DNA of 9,430 nucleotides from 2-02-FULL-44-35 sp964629505 (GCA_964629505.1 CAZVQR010000026.1:1-9430), one strand, 5' to 3'; shown: positions 1 to 5,634, counted from the stretch's first letter. The notes: generated by a model from the letters alone, not told the origin. Numbers and translations are program-made.

Positions 1-288
1 CTTTTTGCTATCGAGTAGTTTGAGTTCCTTTGCCATGCGAAACAGGATTTTAAGCACCTCAAATTTTCTGCTCGCCTGCTCAAGCAGCTTTAACTTCTGT
101 TCCCGTGGCGAACCGACCGCGAGTAATATCAGTTCTAAAAAATGCAGGATGTATTCTTCACATCGCTTCCCGAGGAGATACTGGTCTTTCTTTGGAAATA
201 ATTTCCAGTACCCGTAAAATTCCGCATACAAATCAGTCGTATGCTTGAGTATAGGAGCTTCGACTTGCAGTTGATTGGTATTTTGCAT
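1..288 (-). CDS. avd: Avd-like four-helix-bundle protein (partial, 3' end outside window)
   Basis: Reading the minus strand from the ATG at 288..286 gives 96 open codons running off the left edge. Seen: an N-terminal extension, then DLYAEFYGYWKLFPKKDQ (residues 19-36), YLLGKRCEEYILHFLELIL (37-55) and an amphipathic, Lys/Glu/Leu-rich segment ending KELKLLDSKK. This matches the helical pattern of the S23/four-helix-bundle family that includes Avd, the accessory protein of diversity-generating retroelements; in studied systems Avd forms a basic pentamer that binds the reverse transcriptase. About 20 to 30 C-terminal residues should be missing. The divergent RT next door supports the Avd assignment. 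No Shine-Dalgarno is visible, and the upstream region lies inside the RT gene, so any promoter does too. The alternative is a free-standing four-helix-bundle protein like those encoded in 23S rRNA intervening sequences. Confidence 0.8.
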   Translation of the reverse strand, partial: MQNTNQLQVEAPILKHTTDLYAEFYGYWKLFPKKDQYLLGKRCEEYILHFLELILLAVGSPREQKLKLLEQASRKFEVLKILFRMAKELKLLDSKK

Positions 289-1350
289 ATGAAAATCTAC
301 AAAAATATTTTTAATGATATAGTTTCGCTTGAAAGCATCTTTTCGGCGTGGGACGCTTTCAAGAAGGGTAAGCGCAAAAAATTGGACGTGCAAATCTTTG
401 AACAATGCGCGGAGGGTAATTTGTTTAGACTTCACGCCGACCTTACATCACACTCATATGTCCATGCTCCGTATCATGCTTTCTTCATCCGTGACCCTAA
501 AGTCCGCGAGATACACAAGGCAATTGTCCGTGACCGTATCGTGCACCATGTAGTATATCAGAAACTAAACCCGATTTTTGAGAAGACCTTTATCGCTGAC
601 TCATACTCCTCTCGCAAGATGAAAGGAACGCATAAAGGAGTAACGCGGCTGGAGACATTTACACGAAAAGTTTCTCAAACAAACGGACGCTGTGTGGTGT
701 TGAAGTGTGATATCAGAAAATTCTTTGCATCCATTGACCACGAGATTTTATATTCAATTCTTGAAAAGCGCATTAAAGACGTACATGTACTGCGGCTTCT
801 GCATGCAATTATCGAAAGCTTCCCAAGTACTGTGGCTTTGCGAGAGAGAGAGAGAGAGAGAGAGAGTAAAAGCCCTCCACGAAAGGGATGTCCCATCGGA
901 AACCTCACCAGCCAGCTTTTCGCCAACATATACATGAATGAGTTTGACCAGTTCATGAAGCATACGCTAAAGGTAAAGTTATATATCCGATATACAGACG
1001 ACTTCGTGATTGTTCACCATGATGAGGAATACTTGTTGCAAATTCTGACATGTATAGAAAAGTTTCTCCGTGAGCGTTTAAACTTGGAATTACATCCTCA
1101 TAAAATCGGCGTTCACAAATTGCGGCAGGGCGTAGACTTTCTTGGATATGTGCAACTACCCCATACCCGCGTACTTCGTACTAAAACGAAACGAAGAATT
1201 TTTAGAAAGCTCGAAATGTTGGTATCAGAAGAACGACTTTTTGCATCTTTCAATTCATACATGGGCGTGCTGGCGCACGCCAACAGTTATCAGTTACAGG
1301 AAGATTTGAAACATATGCTGTGGCACCTTCTCAACTCTCCCGACGAGTGA
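289..1350 (+). CDS. Reverse transcriptase of diversity-generating-retroelement type
   Basis: A 353-residue RNA-directed DNA polymerase. Seen in order: RDPKVREIHKAIVRDRIVHH (residues 68-87), FIADSYSSRKMKGTH (101-115), the palm motif KCDIRKFFASIDH with Asp141 (139-151), CPIGNLTSQLFANIYMNEFD (201-220), the catalytic YTDD (235-238), VDFLGY (282-287) and a C-terminal SYMGVLAHANSYQL thumb-like segment. IGNLTSQ fits the IGxxxSQ form of motif 4 known from DGR RTs, where most other RTs have QGxxxSP; with the Avd-like neighbour this favours a DGR enzyme. The start at 289 was chosen because family resemblance begins at MKIYKNIF; an in-frame ATG at 241 would overlap the divergent gene by 48 nt. Neither start has a clear Shine-Dalgarno. 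Odd: residues 185-192 are a (Arg-Glu)4 run from a GA microsatellite, in a linker about 15 residues longer than I would expect. No TR/VR pair is seen. Confidence 0.9.
   Translation: MKIYKNIFNDIVSLESIFSAWDAFKKGKRKKLDVQIFEQCAEGNLFRLHADLTSHSYVHAPYHAFFIRDPKVREIHKAIVRDRIVHHVVYQKLNPIFEKTFIADSYSSRKMKGTHKGVTRLETFTRKVSQTNGRCVVLKCDIRKFFASIDHEILYSILEKRIKDVHVLRLLHAIIESFPSTVALRERERERESKSPPRKGCPIGNLTSQLFANIYMNEFDQFMKHTLKVKLYIRYTDDFVIVHHDEEYLLQILTCIEKFLRERLNLELHPHKIGVHKLRQGVDFLGYVQLPHTRVLRTKTKRRIFRKLEMLVSEERLFASFNSYMGVLAHANSYQLQEDLKHMLWHLLNSPDE
842..866 (+). repeat. (GA)12 dinucleotide microsatellite inside the RT gene
   Basis: Twenty-five consecutive bases alternate G and A. In frame they encode alternating Arg and Glu (residues 185-192), between the palm helix ending IIESF and motif 4. 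Gain or loss of one or two units shifts the frame before the catalytic YTDD; only three-unit steps keep it. This is the classic layout of a slippage-prone contingency tract, but length variation cannot be seen from one sequence. Confidence 0.97.
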
Positions 1351-1363
1351 GAATGTAAAGTGG

Positions 1364-1399
1364 AAAATAAAAAAAGAGAGCGTGCAACTGCAAGCTCTC
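1364..1399 (-). terminator. Intrinsic terminator of the DUF5701-like gene
   Basis: On the minus strand GAGAGC (1399-1394) pairs with GCTCTC (1381-1376). An inner TGC/GCA pairing extends the stem past one mismatch, and the tail is seven T, an A and four T (1375-1364). The orientation fits the minus-strand gene ending at 1449. In the plus direction the hairpin has no T-tract, so it does not serve the convergent RT gene. Confidence 0.85.
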
Positions 1400-1448
1400 C
1401 TGTGCGTCCCAAGGGGACAAAGACCAATTTCCAAAGGGGCCAAGGCGA

Positions 1449-2054
1449 CTAGGCGCCAAGCCCCAAGCGACTCCCGCACGACAACGAGCCATAGAGCGGA
1501 AGGGCATCGCCGCCCCAGATCGCGTAAAGCCCCGGCCTGACGTCGACGACGAGGCACGGAACGACGTCGCCGCCGCAGCGGGAACCTGGAAGGTCAATGT
1601 AGTGGTGCCGGAGAATCTCCGGCTCGTAGGTCACTACGCTGATGCCCTCGTTGACGGTGCCGCCGTGGCGTCCATCCCGCTTGAACTGTGCGAGACAGAC
1701 ACTTGGTTTGGTGTTCCGCATTTTCCGTCCGTCCTCAACATCAATCGCAAGGTAATGTCCTTGCGGGATGTTGTCGAGGTTGGTCACTTGATTGTCGGCA
1801 AGGTAGCTTGCGCCGACGTTGCCGTCGAGCGTAACCTTTTCCATACGCTCGGAGAGCGTAAGTGTTTGGTTCTGTACGACGATGACAAAGGGGATTCTCC
1901 CGTTGCCTTCCGTCACCTTCCCGATTTTTTCAAGAAGCGGGTAGAGTGCGGTGAGTTCGGCCTCGGTTGCAAGCCCTGCGGTGTGGAGTGCTGCCACCTG
2001 CCGGTCAAAAAGTTGTTTAAGAGCGGCGGCGGTATTCGGTGCGATTGTGGTCAT
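1449..2054 (-). CDS. DUF5701-like protein of unknown function
   Basis: A 201-residue cytoplasmic protein with no signal peptide or membrane segment. Seen: an N-terminal helical part with LFDRQVAAL (15-23), then GRIPFVIVV (52-60), HYLAIDVEDG (100-109), TVNEGISVVTYEPEIL (133-148), LPGSRCGGDVVPCL (155-168) and a C-terminal LPLYGSLSCGSR (185-196). From memory this order of motifs (GRxPFV, LxVDVxxG, DEG-like, GSRCGxxxVP, final G-x-SCxxR) matches DUF5701, a family known mainly from actinobacteria and other GC-rich bacteria; its function is unknown. The ATG at 2054 was preferred over an in-frame ATG at 2189 because a strong Shine-Dalgarno lies 6 nt upstream and the promoter lies between the two. The gene is visibly richer in G and C than its neighbours and has a full promoter, leader and terminator, which suggests acquisition as one unit. 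It is convergent with the RT and has no evident functional link to it. Confidence 0.85.
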   Translation of the reverse strand: MTTIAPNTAAALKQLFDRQVAALHTAGLATEAELTALYPLLEKIGKVTEGNGRIPFVIVVQNQTLTLSERMEKVTLDGNVGASYLADNQVTNLDNIPQGHYLAIDVEDGRKMRNTKPSVCLAQFKRDGRHGGTVNEGISVVTYEPEILRHHYIDLPGSRCGGDVVPCLVVDVRPGLYAIWGGDALPLYGSLSCGSRLGLGA

Positions 2055-2060
2055 GGAAAG

Positions 2061-2070
2061 CCCCTCCTTT
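2061..2070 (-). promoter_or_regulatory. Strong Shine-Dalgarno of the DUF5701-like gene
   Basis: The minus strand reads AAAGGAGGGG followed by CTTTCC and the ATG at 2054, giving a 6-nt spacer. It decides the start codon. It is the only consensus ribosome-binding site in the window. Confidence 0.85.
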
Positions 2071-2111
2071 CGTGAGGCTGGTGTTGGTTGAATGTTTTGT
2101 ACTGCTAAAAT

Positions 2112-2140
2112 AGCGTAGCATATAGGAGTACCTGTGTCAA
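2112..2140 (-). promoter_or_regulatory. Sigma-70-type promoter of the DUF5701-like gene
   Basis: The minus strand has a perfect TTGACA (2140-2135), a 17-nt spacer and TACGCT (2117-2112) preceded by TGC, an extended -10. Transcription would start near 2105, giving a leader of about 50 nt ahead of the Shine-Dalgarno. Confidence 0.8.
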
Positions 2141-2143
2141 GCA

Positions 2144-2172
2144 CCCGCCGAGGCCTTGCGAGGCGGGGCGGG
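2144..2172. repeat. GC-rich intergenic hairpin
   Basis: CCCGCC (2144-2149) can pair with GGCGGG (2167-2172) around an inner hairpin GCCT, loop TGCG, AGGC (2153-2164). It sits just upstream of the -35 of the minus-strand gene, at the boundary between GC-rich and AT-rich sequence. Its CGCCGAGGC core resembles the GCCCGAGGC half of the palindromic element in murC, so it may be a degenerate relative; that is inference. Confidence 0.5.
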
Positions 2173-2259
2173 GCGTAATTCGAGCGCAAGATTTAGTTTC
2201 AAGCTACCACATGCTCCGCGCGTGAACTATCCTTTTTTCTCGTGCAAAATTCGAGCGAA

Positions 2260-2268
2260 TGATATAAT
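2260..2268 (+). promoter_or_regulatory. Extended -10 promoter ahead of the adaptor-protein remnant
   Basis: TGATATAAT combines an extended -10 TGn with a perfect TATAAT (2263-2268). No good -35 is visible at 16 to 18 nt, which extended -10 promoters can tolerate. It lies 34 nt upstream of the ATG at 2303 of the decayed gene, so it may be that gene's old promoter, perhaps still firing. Confidence 0.55.
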
Positions 2269-2302
2269 TAGTTCAAAAGGTCTGACGACGATTTTTATCC
2301 AA

Positions 2303-2448
2303 ATGAAAACATTTTTTTTAAAATTTCCAAAACCAAGAGATGGCTTGCGACCAGCGGTTTTTTAGTTGTTATCCTCGCGGCATATTTTTTGTTTTTCCGC
2401 GGCGACGGAAAGGGTTACGATTTAGCGACGATAACGCGCCAAAATTAG
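2303..2448 (+). pseudogene. Remnant of a membrane-fusion (efflux adaptor) protein N-terminus
   Basis: From about 2323 to the TAG at 2446-2448, frame 1 reads ISKTKRWLATSG, then the hydrophobic stretch FLVVILAAYFLFF, then RGDGKGYDLATITRQN and a stop. A basic N-terminus, one membrane anchor and a YxxATITRQ-like strand look like the start of HlyD/MacA-type periplasmic adaptor proteins, which run a further 300 or more residues. The ATG at 2303 is in another frame; an 8-T run at 2312-2319 is the likely site of a one-base slip. In the same frame no other ATG lies between the TAG at 2269 and the anchor. Nothing downstream continues the protein, so this is a frameshifted, truncated relic. The family call rests on about 42 residues. 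Confidence 0.5.
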
Positions 2449-2506
2449 GATGCTAAACAATAAAAACCTATCATCTTATCTAGGACTTTTGTCACACTGT
2501 AAAAGT

Positions 2507-2534
2507 TTGAAAATCATGAAGTTAGTGATAAGAT
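2507..2534 (+). promoter_or_regulatory. Promoter of frr, predicted to give a leaderless mRNA
   Basis: TTGAAA (2507-2512), a 16-nt spacer and TAAGAT (2529-2534) preceded by TGA (extended -10). The ATG of frr begins 7 nt after the -10, so transcription should start at or beside the start codon. No Shine-Dalgarno is present. Confidence 0.6.
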
Positions 2535-2541
2535 AGCGACA

Positions 2542-3093
2542 ATGACTTACGATTTTTCTCATTTCAAAAAAAAGACCAAGGAAATTGATGAGCATTTGAA
2601 AAAGGAATTTGCCGGCATTCGAACCGGTCGGGCGACGCCGGCGATTTTGGACGGCGTTTCGGTAGAATCCTACGGCGCTAAATTGTCCATCAAAGAGCTG
2701 GGCAGTATCATGGTGGAAGACGCTCGGACTTTGAAAATCGCGCCTTGGGATGCGACGCAAGCGAAAAATATTGAGAAAGCGATTACTATGGCAAATCTCG
2801 GTTTATCAGTGTCGGTTGGCGACGGCGGTATCCGAGTGTCTTTTCCGGAATTGACCGCCGAGCGGCGCGAGGCGATTTTGAAAGTGGCGAAAGAAAAACT
2901 GGAACAAGCCAAAGTAACCTTGCGTCAAGAACGCGATCGGATTTGGAAAGACATTCAGGAAAAAGAAAAAACCGGCGGTATGGGCGAGGACGAAAAATTC
3001 CGTTTGAAAAACGAATTGCAGAAAGAAACCGATGTGGCTAATAAAAATTTTGACGAGCAGTTTGGCAAAAAAGAAAAAGAAATTTTAAGTTAA
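2542..3093 (+). CDS. frr: Ribosome recycling factor
   Basis: A cytoplasmic factor that, with EF-G, splits the post-termination ribosome. The 183 residues match the family's usual length of about 185. Seen: KEFAGIRTGRATPAILDGVSVESYG, written here in parts as KEFAGIRTGRA (20-30) and TPAILDGVSVESYG (31-44), then the hinge and domain II with PWDATQAKNIEKAI, and a C-terminal helix with LTAERREAILKVAKEKLEQAKV and IRxxRDRIWK-type Arg-rich sequence (RQERDRIWKDI), ending in the long three-helix-bundle domain. The ATG is the first in frame and follows the predicted promoter directly. It is the first gene of the plus-strand housekeeping cluster, separated from rseP by a structured 149-nt gap. No sign of damage. 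Confidence 0.98.
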   Translation: MTYDFSHFKKKTKEIDEHLKKEFAGIRTGRATPAILDGVSVESYGAKLSIKELGSIMVEDARTLKIAPWDATQAKNIEKAITMANLGLSVSVGDGGIRVSFPELTAERREAILKVAKEKLEQAKVTLRQERDRIWKDIQEKEKTGGMGEDEKFRLKNELQKETDVANKNFDEQFGKKEKEILS

Positions 3094-3101
3094 AATTATG
3101 A

Positions 3102-3232
3102 ATTATAAAAAGCCTTTCTCGGCATATGTTTCGCGGGGCACGGATAAATTTCTACTGAAATTTTCCTCGTGCTCGCGCCAGTCGCGCTCGCAAGCCCCCG
3201 CTCAACATACGCCTTCAACGGTTTTTTATAAT
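3102..3232. repeat. Long imperfect inverted repeat filling the frr-rseP gap
   Basis: The outer arms 3102-3130 and 3204-3232 match in inverted orientation at 22 of 29 positions, including ATTATAAAAA against TTTTTATAAT at the ends and TATGTT against AACATA inside. Similarity weakens further in (CGCGGGGC against GCCCCCGCT). The centre has its own hairpin: GCACG pairs with CGTGC around a perfect AAATTTC, TACT, GAAATTT stem. Each outer end carries a T-run when read outward, so it could act as a two-way terminator; it also has the layout of a small non-autonomous mobile element. Confidence 0.7.
3227..3232 (+). promoter_or_regulatory. Candidate -10 of rseP
   Basis: A perfect TATAAT ends 10 nt before the rseP ATG, with no good -35 upstream and no Shine-Dalgarno. 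It forms the tip of the inverted repeat's right arm. If used, the transcript would have a leader of only a few nucleotides. Confidence 0.35.
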
Positions 3233-3242
3233 CCCAAATAAA

Positions 3243-4343
3243 ATGAGCTTCATTATATTCATCATCGTGCTGGGAGTGCTGATTTTTGTCCATGAACTAG
3301 GGCATTTTTTGGTGGCGAAAAAATGCGGCATGCGGGTGGATGAATTCGGTTTAGGTTTTCCACCGCGGGTTTTCGGCAAAAAAAACGGTGAAACAATTTA
3401 TTCTCTCAATTGGATTCCCTTCGGCGGTTTCGTCAAGATTTTCGGCGAAAATCCATCGGCTAGTTCTGAAGTCGGACAGCCAGTAGCCGATGAAGAAAAA
3501 AGTTTTGGTAAAAAGAATCGTGGCTGGCAAGCCGCCGTGCTGGTGGCCGGCGTGACTTTCAATATTATTTTCGCATGGCTTTTAATTGCCGTTAGTTTTG
3601 TTTCCGGTTTCCCGGCGCCAGTCGGCTATTATCAAGGCGTGTTGGTGGAAAATCCGCGATTAGTCTTAACCCAAGTGCTGATTAATTCGCCAGCCGCTAA
3701 GACTGATTTGCAAGCCGGCGACGCGATTGTCGCCATTAGCGCCGGCGCCGATTCATTAGCTATTTTGAATGCCGAAGCCGTTTCCGATTTTATGAATCAA
3801 AATGAGGGCAAAGAAATTTTGCTTAGTTACGAGCGAGGTAGTGAAAAAAACGAGGTTAAAATTACACCGGTTGCCGGCATCGTGTCCGGTCGGGCGGCGA
3901 TTGGCGTCGGTTTGGATTTAATCGGCATGGTCAAATTGCCTTTCTTCCGGGCCCTTTGGGAAAGTGTCAAAACCACCGGCGTTTTGCTGGTGGAAATTAC
4001 CAAAGGCATCGGCAAATTTTTCTATAACGCTTTCACTTTTCAAGCTAATTTTTCCGAAGTGACCGGGCCGATTGGTATTGCCGGTTTAGTCGGGACAGCG
4101 GCGCGTTTGGGTTTTGCCAATTTGCTCGGTTTTACCGCTTTTATCTCTCTCAATTTAGCGGTGATTAATCTTTTGCCGATTCCGGCGTTGGACGGCGGTC
4201 GGTTGTTGTTTGTCGGCGTAGAAGCGATTCGCCGCCGGCCGCTTAATCCGAAAATTGTCAATTATCTAAACGGCGTCGGTTTCGCCTTACTCTTGATTTT
4301 AATGTTGGTCATCACTTACAAAGATATAATCAAATTATTTTGA
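3243..4343 (+). CDS. rseP: RseP-type site-2 protease (M50 zinc metalloprotease)
   Basis: An inner-membrane zinc protease that cuts transmembrane segments; in model bacteria it releases sigma factors from membrane anti-sigma factors and clears signal-peptide remnants. The 366 residues contain an N-terminal membrane helix with the zinc motif HELGH (17-21), the membrane-associated PFGGFVKIFGE segment (59-69), a second helix (about 97-120), one PDZ-like domain (about 128-225, with SPAAKTDLQAGDAI), PIGIAGLV (277-283), and the third zinc ligand in LLPIPALDGGR with Asp317, then a final helix. At 366 residues it has room for one PDZ domain, whereas E. coli RseP (450) has two. The ATG is the first in frame, placing HELGH at the expected distance. 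Its TGA overlaps the next start by one base (TGATG), implying translational coupling. The substrate here is unknown. Confidence 0.95.
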   Translation: MSFIIFIIVLGVLIFVHELGHFLVAKKCGMRVDEFGLGFPPRVFGKKNGETIYSLNWIPFGGFVKIFGENPSASSEVGQPVADEEKSFGKKNRGWQAAVLVAGVTFNIIFAWLLIAVSFVSGFPAPVGYYQGVLVENPRLVLTQVLINSPAAKTDLQAGDAIVAISAGADSLAILNAEAVSDFMNQNEGKEILLSYERGSEKNEVKITPVAGIVSGRAAIGVGLDLIGMVKLPFFRALWESVKTTGVLLVEITKGIGKFFYNAFTFQANFSEVTGPIGIAGLVGTAARLGFANLLGFTAFISLNLAVINLLPIPALDGGRLLFVGVEAIRRRPLNPKIVNYLNGVGFALLLILMLVITYKDIIKLF

Positions 4344-4738
4344 TGACGGAGATTTTTAGAACCAATGACATTCGTGGCTTGTATCCCGAAGAAATAAATA
4401 AGGCGGTGGCTTTCAAAGTCGGCGAAGCGCTGGCCAATATTTTTGCCGATGGCATTGTCGTGATTGCCCATGATGCTCGGCGCGGCGCCAAAATTTTAAC
4501 CGAGGCGCTGGCGGAAGGTTTTCAACGCGGCTGGAAAGAACAAAAAAAGGTTCACGCTCTAAAAATCATCGGTCTCGCTACCACCCCGATGTTTTATTTC
4601 TTCGTCAACCGTTTCAAGGCCAGCGGCGGGGTAATGATAACCGCCTCGCACAATCCGCCGGAGTATAATGGTTTCAAATTAGTAAAAGAAGGCGCGGCGG
4701 TTTTAAGTCCAGCTCTCGTTAAACAAACAATGCGATGA
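4343..4738 (+). CDS. Phosphomannomutase/phosphoglucomutase, N-terminal fragment
   Basis: A 131-residue piece of an alpha-D-phosphohexomutase, which moves phosphate between C1 and C6 of hexoses. Seen: FRTNDIRG (5-12) and the active-site loop GVMITASHNPPEYNGFK (96-112), where Ser102 would carry the catalytic phosphate; this is domain I. The ATG at 4343 overlaps the rseP stop; a TTG at 4340 is the alternative. The frame stops at 4736-4738 just where domain II should begin, and the rest continues in another frame from the overlapping ATG at 4735 (ATGA). Either the protein is made as two coupled polypeptides, or one base was gained or lost between about 4723 and 4738, in the genome or in assembly. 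As no homologue ends here, a frameshift in a decaying gene is the simplest reading. Confidence 0.85.
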   Translation: MTEIFRTNDIRGLYPEEINKAVAFKVGEALANIFADGIVVIAHDARRGAKILTEALAEGFQRGWKEQKKVHALKIIGLATTPMFYFFVNRFKASGGVMITASHNPPEYNGFKLVKEGAAVLSPALVKQTMR

Positions 4739-5448
4739 ACTTCTTTGGAATTTACGCCGATTTTTTGAAAAAGTTTTTACGGGTCAAACGGCCGATGCTG
4801 GTTGTGCTGGACGCCTTTAATGGCGCCAGCGGCATCGTTGCCAAAGAGGTTTTTGCCGATTATCCCTTGATTCAACTTACTACCATTAATGATTTGCCCG
4901 ACGGTAATTTTCCAGCCCACGGCCCAAATCCATTACTGGCAGGCGTGCTCAAAGAACTTTGTCAAAAAGTTATCAAACAAAAAGCCGATTTAGGCGTGGC
5001 TTTTGACGCCGACGGCGACCGAGCGTTGTTTGTGGACAATTTTGGCCGGCCGGTGCCGGCCTATGTAATTGCTTATTTAATTTTCAAAAATCGCCGGCCG
5101 CCGTTCGTGGTTGACGAGCCGCTGTTTAAGATTTTTCAACATCTTAAGGTGATTGATTTAAAAGACATTATTTCAACGCGGGTTGGTTACGCTTTTATTC
5201 AAGCGGCCATGCGCCAATCAAATATTTCCAGCACCGCCGAATATTCCGGCCACTATGGTTTTGAGGAAACTTTTCAGGCCGATTCAGCGCTGTTTGCCCT
5301 CATTCAAGTGTTAAATAGTTTATCGGCGCAAAAACAGACTTTGGCGGAATTTTACGATAATCTGCCGGTTTTTGCCGTTGACATGGAAAATTTTAAGTTC
5401 AAAAGTAAATTTGACAAAAAAAATGGGCATGGTAGGATACCAGCGTGA
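4735..5448 (+). CDS. Phosphomannomutase/phosphoglucomutase, middle fragment, lacking domain IV
   Basis: A 237-residue continuation of the preceding fragment. Seen: LVVLDAFNGASG (domain II start, 23-34), DGNFPAHGPNP (56-66), the metal-binding DADGDR (91-96), and the sugar-binding EYSGHYGFEETF (169-180) of domain III. The order and spacing fit the alpha-D-phosphohexomutase family. The frame ends with FKSKFDKK and nine unrelated residues after an A-run; the C-terminal domain IV of about 90 to 100 residues, with its phosphate-binding RPSxTEP-like loop, is absent in every frame before murB. The two fragments total 368 residues against about 450 usual. Metal and sugar loops are intact but without domain IV full activity is doubtful. 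It could be a recent pseudogene; another mutase may exist elsewhere in the genome. Confidence 0.85.
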   Translation: MNFFGIYADFLKKFLRVKRPMLVVLDAFNGASGIVAKEVFADYPLIQLTTINDLPDGNFPAHGPNPLLAGVLKELCQKVIKQKADLGVAFDADGDRALFVDNFGRPVPAYVIAYLIFKNRRPPFVVDEPLFKIFQHLKVIDLKDIISTRVGYAFIQAAMRQSNISSTAEYSGHYGFEETFQADSALFALIQVLNSLSAQKQTLAEFYDNLPVFAVDMENFKFKSKFDKKNGHGRIPA

Positions 5449-5452
5449 GTGT

Positions 5453-5470
5453 GGCTAATAAAAGTTAGCC
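5453..5470. repeat. Short perfect hairpin after the truncated mutase
   Basis: GGCTAA (5453-5458) and TTAGCC (5465-5470) pair around TAAAAG, followed by A-rich sequence. It is not a plus-strand terminator as it lacks a T-tract; read on the minus strand it has six T after one further base. Confidence 0.55.
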
Positions 5471-5486
5471 CAAAAAACGAATGTCT

Positions 5487-5530
5487 GCGTAAGCCCCCCA
5501 ACCGCAAGGTTTAGGGGGATTTGCGTTTTT
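5487..5530 (+). terminator. Probable intrinsic terminator between the mutase and murB
   Basis: CCCCC (5494-5498) pairs with GGGGG (5514-5518), and AACC with GGTT around a GCAA tetraloop. Outer GCGT and TGCGT can add pairs with bulges and wobble, and TTTTT (5526-5530) follows at once. This would end the frr/rseP/mutase transcript before the mur genes. The bulged base of the stem lowers certainty. Confidence 0.6.
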
Positions 5531-5560
5531 ATGGCTGTCCGATACAATTATTATATTGTT

Positions 5561-5634
5561 CCCAAAAGTGGCCGGCGGTTGCACTCACATAAGACATTAG
5601 TTTTGGAGCTAGCACTCCGCCGGCCACTTTTGGG
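5561..5634. repeat. 18-bp perfect inverted repeat in the murB leader, overlapping the Shine-Dalgarno
   Basis: CCCAAAAGTGGCCGGCGG (5561-5578) and its exact complement (5617-5634) enclose 38 nt. The right arm's terminal GGG is part of the GGGGG run (5632-5636) that lies 6 nt before the murB ATG and is its only Shine-Dalgarno candidate, so a folded leader would hide it. The promoter would then have to lie upstream; TTGCGT (5521) and TACAAT (5543) at 16 nt is the best weak candidate. Confidence 0.8.

Noticed and set aside
5..217. Plus-strand open frame of 70 codons
   Set aside because: It is Ser/Phe-rich with no family pattern; the minus strand over the same bases encodes the recognisable Avd-like protein.
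842..866. GA tract as an assembly artefact or CRISPR-like repeat
   Set aside because: It is a single simple-sequence run without spacers, and the RT frame is kept on both sides, which argues for a real in-frame tract.
1602..2075. Plus-strand open frame of 157 codons
   Set aside because: It lies antisense to the DUF5701-like gene, which has motifs, promoter, Shine-Dalgarno and terminator; this frame has none of them.
2055..2189. N-terminal extension of the DUF5701-like gene to the ATG at 2189
   Set aside because: The extra 45 codons cross the promoter and the Shine-Dalgarno and resemble no protein; the ATG at 2054 is far better supported.
5044..5061. 7-bp hairpin GGCCGGC, CGGT, GCCGGCC in the mutase
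   Set aside because: It is short and falls in GRPVPAY, a segment expected in this family, so composition and codon choice explain it.
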